Assembly: GCF_035953295.1 (NCBI RefSeq)
Contig: NZ_CP108370.1
Coordinates: forward strand, 3,005,001-3,069,000
Direction of reading: 5' to 3'
DNA: 64,000 nt
Origin: Streptomyces sp. NBC_01335
GTDB taxonomy: Bacteria; Actinomycetota; Actinomycetes; Streptomycetales; Streptomycetaceae
Positions 63,542 through 64,000 of the stretch are shown here, in pieces. The position numbers were made by a program, and so were the translations under genes. The notes under the pieces were generated by a model, which made no database searches, was not told where the DNA came from, and saw only the letters and a program-made list of their open reading frames with translations. Position 1 is the first letter of the stretch, and each line of letters begins with the position of its first letter.

Positions 63542-64000
63542 CTACTCCACGAACAGCCCCCGCGCCGCCGCCCGTGCGTCGAAGGACTCCAGCCGGGCCT
63601 GCGCATCCGGCAGTCCGTCGCACATCGCCTCCAGCAGGACCCGGCCGAGCAGCATCGGGGCGCAGGCGGTGTCGAAGGCGAGGCCGGTGCCGACCGGGGC
63701 CGGGATGAGGAGGTCGCTGAGTGCGGCGACCGGGGCGAAGGCCGAGTCGGCGACGGTCACCGTGGTGAGCCCCTGCTCGCGGGCGTGGCCGAGCGCGTCC
63801 AGGGTCTCCCTCGGGTGGCGGGGCAGCGCGAAGCAGAGGAGCACCTCGGCGCCGGCCCGGCGGGCGGTGTCGATGCGGTCGTGCAGCATCGAGCCGCCCT
63901 CGTCGAGCACCCGGACGTCGGGGTGCACCTTGGCGGCGAAGTAGCCGAACCCCCGGGCCTGCGAGGACGCGGCGCGCAGCCCGAGCACCGGGAGCGGGGT
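63542..64000 (-). CDS. MurR/RpiR-family regulator, C-terminal SIS domain (partial)
   Basis: The 152 residues in the window are the C-terminal SIS domain of a protein that begins beyond base 64000. The frame is open at the edge (TPLPVLGLRAASSQARGF...). The SIS pattern is VLGLRAASSQARGFGYFA, AGAEVLLCFALPRHPRET and TTVTVADSAFAPVAAL, as in RpiR/MurR regulators, where the domain senses a phosphosugar and an N-terminal helix-turn-helix binds DNA. The latter is not visible here. The stop is TAG 63544-63542. Confidence 0.8.
   Translation of the reverse strand, partial: TPLPVLGLRAASSQARGFGYFAAKVHPDVRVLDEGGSMLHDRIDTARRAGAEVLLCFALPRHPRETLDALGHAREQGLTTVTVADSAFAPVAALSDLLIPAPVGTGLAFDTACAPMLLGRVLLEAMCDGLPDAQARLESFDARAAARGLFVE

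Overview
The window is a stretch of high-GC actinomycete chromosome, almost certainly Streptomyces core chromosome. The signs are very high GC with strong third-position GC bias, a WhiB developmental regulator, a SpoIIM-type membrane protein, a SigF/SigB-type sigma factor with a partner-switching pair, and five LytR-CpsA-Psr (LCP) proteins. Leu-TTA codons are very rare; the two I noticed are in an accessory gene and in a short upstream ORF. No tRNA, rRNA, CRISPR array or complete insertion sequence was seen.

Region 1 (1-11.4 kb): partial SpoIIM and RDD membrane proteins, then a leftward block: a hypothetical protein, ahcY, a cation diffusion facilitator, manA, a SIS-domain protein, a Trm112-like zinc protein, manB, and a DUF3499 protein, facing a rightward zincin-like gene. 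Region 2 (11.5-26.2 kb): a secreted DUF5719 protein coupled to a very large glycosyltransferase/membrane protein, whiB, cysteine dioxygenase preceded by a cysteine-rich leader ORF, the F420 genes cofD and fbiB, a DNA glycosylase, a sugar-1-phosphate nucleotidyltransferase, a peptidoglycan amidase and a TIGR03089 gene. The order manA / SIS / manB / DUF3499 / zincin / whiB / cofD / fbiB / GDP-mannose pyrophosphorylase / LCP / TIGR03089 / acyl-CoA dehydrogenase / purE-purK / gtrA parallels the mycobacterial locus around whiB2, so this is an ancient actinobacterial neighbourhood.

Region 3 (26-38 kb): a cell-envelope cluster of five LCP ligases, a second GT2 glycosyltransferase, a thioesterase and a secreted SGNH hydrolase. 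Sugar activation (manA, manB, nucleotidyltransferase, UDP-sugar dehydrogenase), glycosyl transfer and LCP attachment to the wall lie within about 38 kb. Region 4 (38.3-41 kb): a short accessory island with a three-gene overlapping operon (small protein, DUF6879, Scr1/DUF5753-type regulator) and two unassigned genes, one with a TTA codon.

Region 5 (41-52 kb): acyl-CoA dehydrogenase, nucleotide-sugar dehydrogenase, dipeptidase, purK-purE, GtrA, a two-component system and a POT peptide transporter. Region 6 (51.6-59.8 kb): an anti-sigma-type kinase and STAS antagonist divergent from a sigma factor, then a leftward histidine-utilisation operon hutU - M20 amidohydrolase - hutF - hutI. Region 7 (60.3-64 kb): a cluster of Roadblock-like genes with a winged-helix partner but no GTPase or kinase, a membrane protein, and a partial RpiR-type SIS regulator.

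Non-coding highlights are two related palindromic MITE-like elements (10,027-10,196 and 62,058-62,225), the cysteine-codon leader before cysteine dioxygenase, many long perfect hairpins between convergent genes, and six or more short tandem-repeat arrays in intergenic DNA or overlapping gene 3' ends.
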